The translations under genes and the position numbers were made by a program. Source: Agrocybe praecox (Eukaryota > Basidiomycota > Agaricomycetes > Agaricales > Agrocybaceae). From it: 64,000 nt of DNA. Location of the stretch: assembly GCA_964017145.1 (NCBI GenBank), contig OZ024844.1, forward strand, positions 2,480,001 through 2,544,000, in the 5' to 3' direction. The notes under the pieces were generated by a model. The model was not told where the DNA came from. It made no database searches and saw only the letters and a list, made by a program, of their open reading frames with translations. The stretch's first letter is position 1; every line of letters begins with the position of its first letter. Shown here piece after piece: positions 62,536-64,000 of this stretch.

Positions 62536-62899
62536 CTGGAAGACTCTCTTCCGTGACCCCAATTATCGAGGGCATAACTTCTTGCCCCTCAAGAATCTTG
62601 CCAGGGAGTTGCTCGAGCCGACATATCTTCAAGAAGGTACCTGGCTCCGTGAAGTGAAAGACGCACATATACCGTACGTTGCGAGGATGATGAGATGCAT
62701 CCTCAATCACGCTCCCATAGGTGCTTATTACGAGCGCTTCAACATTCAAGAACCTCATGTATGCGAATGCGGCCACCACCTGCAGACGCGCGCACATATA
62801 TTGCAAGTGTGCACTAAACGTGCACGCGAGCAAGACGGTCGGTCACCGGAACTTCTGGTGCATCTGATCAAATTCCTGGATGACAACAACTCAGTGTAA
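62536..62899 (+). pseudogene. LINE T18, ORF2 C-terminal piece
   Basis: WKTLFRDPNYRGHNFLPL to FLDDNNSV, with the Cys/His motif CECGHH...HILQVC. Instead of the normal last ten residues the sequence continues at a point upstream in ORF2 (AALWITGAF), so the stop at 62897-62899 is created by the junction. Confidence 0.85.
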
Positions 62900-63180
62900 A
62901 GCGGCACTTTGGATCACAGGTGCATTCCGCACCTCCCCTACAGGTGGGGTTGAGGCCCTTGCAGGCCTCATCCCCGTCCACCTCCATCTGAAGAAACTAG
63001 GTGGTCAGTCCAATTACCGCGCTGCCACGTTATCAGACACCCATCCGCTTAGGTCGCTCCTGTCACAGGAGCATCACAAGCGGGCTGAAGTTCACTCATC
63101 AGCAATCTCGAGCCTCACCCCTGCCCAGAAAGCAAAGGTAGGGGGGCCCTCATGGAGATAGACCGACATCTCCCTGAACT
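62898..63180 (+). pseudogene. LINE T18, displaced pre-RNase H piece
   Basis: AALWITGAFRTSPTGG to AQKAKVGG (SQEHH subtype), with a one-base loss in a G run near 63142. It then jumps back again to RT-thumb sequence (FGYAPYTGDTPL region) at about 63180. Order in the window is therefore C-terminus, middle, earlier: not collinear with the LINE. Confidence 0.85.
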
Positions 63181-63203
63181 TCGGATATGCCCCTTACACT
63201 GGC

Positions 63204-63219
63204 GACACACCTCTTCACC
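63204..63219. repeat. Left target duplication of T19 (one mismatch)
   Basis: GACACACCTCTTCACC against GACACACCTCTTCGCC at 63292-63307. The single difference is a CpG-to-CpA change in the left copy. Confidence 0.9.
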
Positions 63220-63291
63220 CCGGACTGCAATCGCGCACCGGAATACAAGTGGGACTTCGGTCCTTTGATTTAAAAAAAAAAAAAAAAAAAA
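63220..63291 (+). mobile_element. T19: 72-bp minimal LINE insertion
   Basis: Last 52 nt of the LINE 3' UTR from CCGGACTGCAATCG plus about 20 A residues; same 5' truncation point as T9. Confidence 0.95.
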
Positions 63292-63307
63292 GACACACCT
63301 CTTCGCC
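63292..63307. repeat. Right target duplication of T19
   Basis: 16-bp copy of 63204-63219 with one mismatch. Confidence 0.9.
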
Positions 63308-64000
63308 CTAAGCGTGTCTGGCGCTATTTGGGCTTCTACTTCAACCGCAAGCTCACTTTCAAGGAGCATGTGCGGTTCTACTCTACCAAGTCACTATCAT
63401 CGGTGAAAGCCATGAAAATGCTTGGAAGCTCAACTCGAGGTCTCCACCCCAAGGAGAAACGACTCTTATACCGTGCGTGCATACTACCAATCGCAACATA
63501 CAGATATCGTCTTTGGTACTTCGAAGGATCCCGATCAAAGGGAGCTCTCGAGGACTTGCGCAAAATGCAGCGTAAAGCGGCACTTTGGATTACAGGTGCA
63601 TTCCGCACCTCCCCCACAGGCGGGGTTGAGGTCCTCGTGGGCCTCATCCCCGTCCATCTTCATCTGAAGAAACTAGGCGGTCGGTCTAACTACAGGGCTG
63701 CCACGTTATCAGACACACATCTGCTTAGGTCGCTCCTATCACAGGAGCATCACAAGCGGGCTGAAGTTCATTCGTCAGCAATTTCAGGCCTAACCCCTGC
63801 CCAGAAAGCAAAGGTAGGGGGGGCCCTCATGGAGATCGACTGACATCTCCCTGAACTCACAGAGACTTTCTCGCCCGTTGCAACAGAATCTCGCCCTGGA
63901 AACAGGCTGTTGGATTTATTCGACGACCGTTTCACCTTTGAACCATGCCCCACTGATGAAGCGGTGGCAGAGCGGTTCGCGTAGGCCTCAACCAAGTGCT

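Larger units (their letters stand above)
63181..63999 (+). pseudogene. LINE T18, RT thumb to RNase H entry, with nonsense codon
   Basis: GYAPYTGDTPL is split by T19, then RPKRVWRYLGFYFNRKL to GGALMEID. TGA at 63841-63843 stands where the related copy at 63163 has CGA. The frame then continues to the window end with DLFDDRFTFEPCPTDE and a further frame change near 63963. Runs off the window. Confidence 0.87.

Noticed and set aside
1..64000. Host genes between elements
   Set aside because: Every stretch longer than about 300 bp can be assigned to LINE, copia, FB1/FB2 or the 270-bp element; no other coding signal was found.

Overview
The window looks like a transposon graveyard and nursery from a filamentous fungus, most likely a basidiomycete (Agaricomycetes-like). 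The evidence is Tad1-type LINEs with EN, RT and RNase H in ORF2, Ty1/copia elements primed by half of the initiator tRNA, and repeated CpG-to-TpG decay. I see no host protein-coding gene; essentially every base belongs to a mobile element, and many elements sit inside one another. One 200-base run of N (4386-4585) marks an assembly gap. Labels used below: T1-T19 are pieces or copies of one Tad-like LINE family, C1-C5 are copia elements, and FB1/FB2 are inverted-repeat DNA elements.

Layout. 1-1987: 3' part of copia C1 with its 3' LTR, inserted in a LINE ORF1 (T1, minus strand). 2536-6494: FB1, a fold-back element with 646-bp arms, also inserted in T1. 7161-9021: 3' half of a plus-strand LINE (T2). 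9022-17680: minus-strand LINE T3, split by a complete copia element (C2, 9647-14974). 17681-21052: plus-strand LINE T4, split by FB2 (18033-18888). 21053-24489: copia C3, split by a solo LTR of the C2 family. 24490-29371: plus-strand LINE T5, carrying a nested LINE (T6) and a 270-bp insertion with a tRNA-like Pol III module. 29372-30958: copia C4, 5' end only. 30959-40086: copia C5, split by LINE T7 and by full-length LINE T8. 40087-44196: LINE pieces T10-T13. 44197-50680: full-length LINE T14. 50681-62535: LINE T16, interrupted by the best-preserved full-length LINE T17 (51478-57965). 62536-64000: scrambled plus-strand LINE pieces (T18, T19).

How the parts work together. The full-length LINE is about 6.5 kb. 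It has a 142-nt 5' UTR, ORF1 (656 aa, zinc knuckles) and ORF2 (1286 aa: endonuclease, YVDD reverse transcriptase, RNase H, C-terminal CCHC). ORF2 starts inside the ORF1 stop codon (TAATG). A roughly 490-nt structured 3' UTR and a poly(A) tail follow. Target-site duplications of 12-16 bp were found for eight insertions. T17 has both frames open and an exact duplication, so it is the best candidate for an active copy. T14 also has open frames but carries an Asp-to-Asn change at the RNase H active site. C2 is the only complete copia element (one 1398-aa frame, two 461-bp LTRs, TGTAG duplications).

The least familiar elements are FB1 and FB2, which share end sequences, subterminal motifs and exact 7-bp target duplications but show no transposase, and the 270-bp insertion with a tRNA-like gene at 26894-27163.
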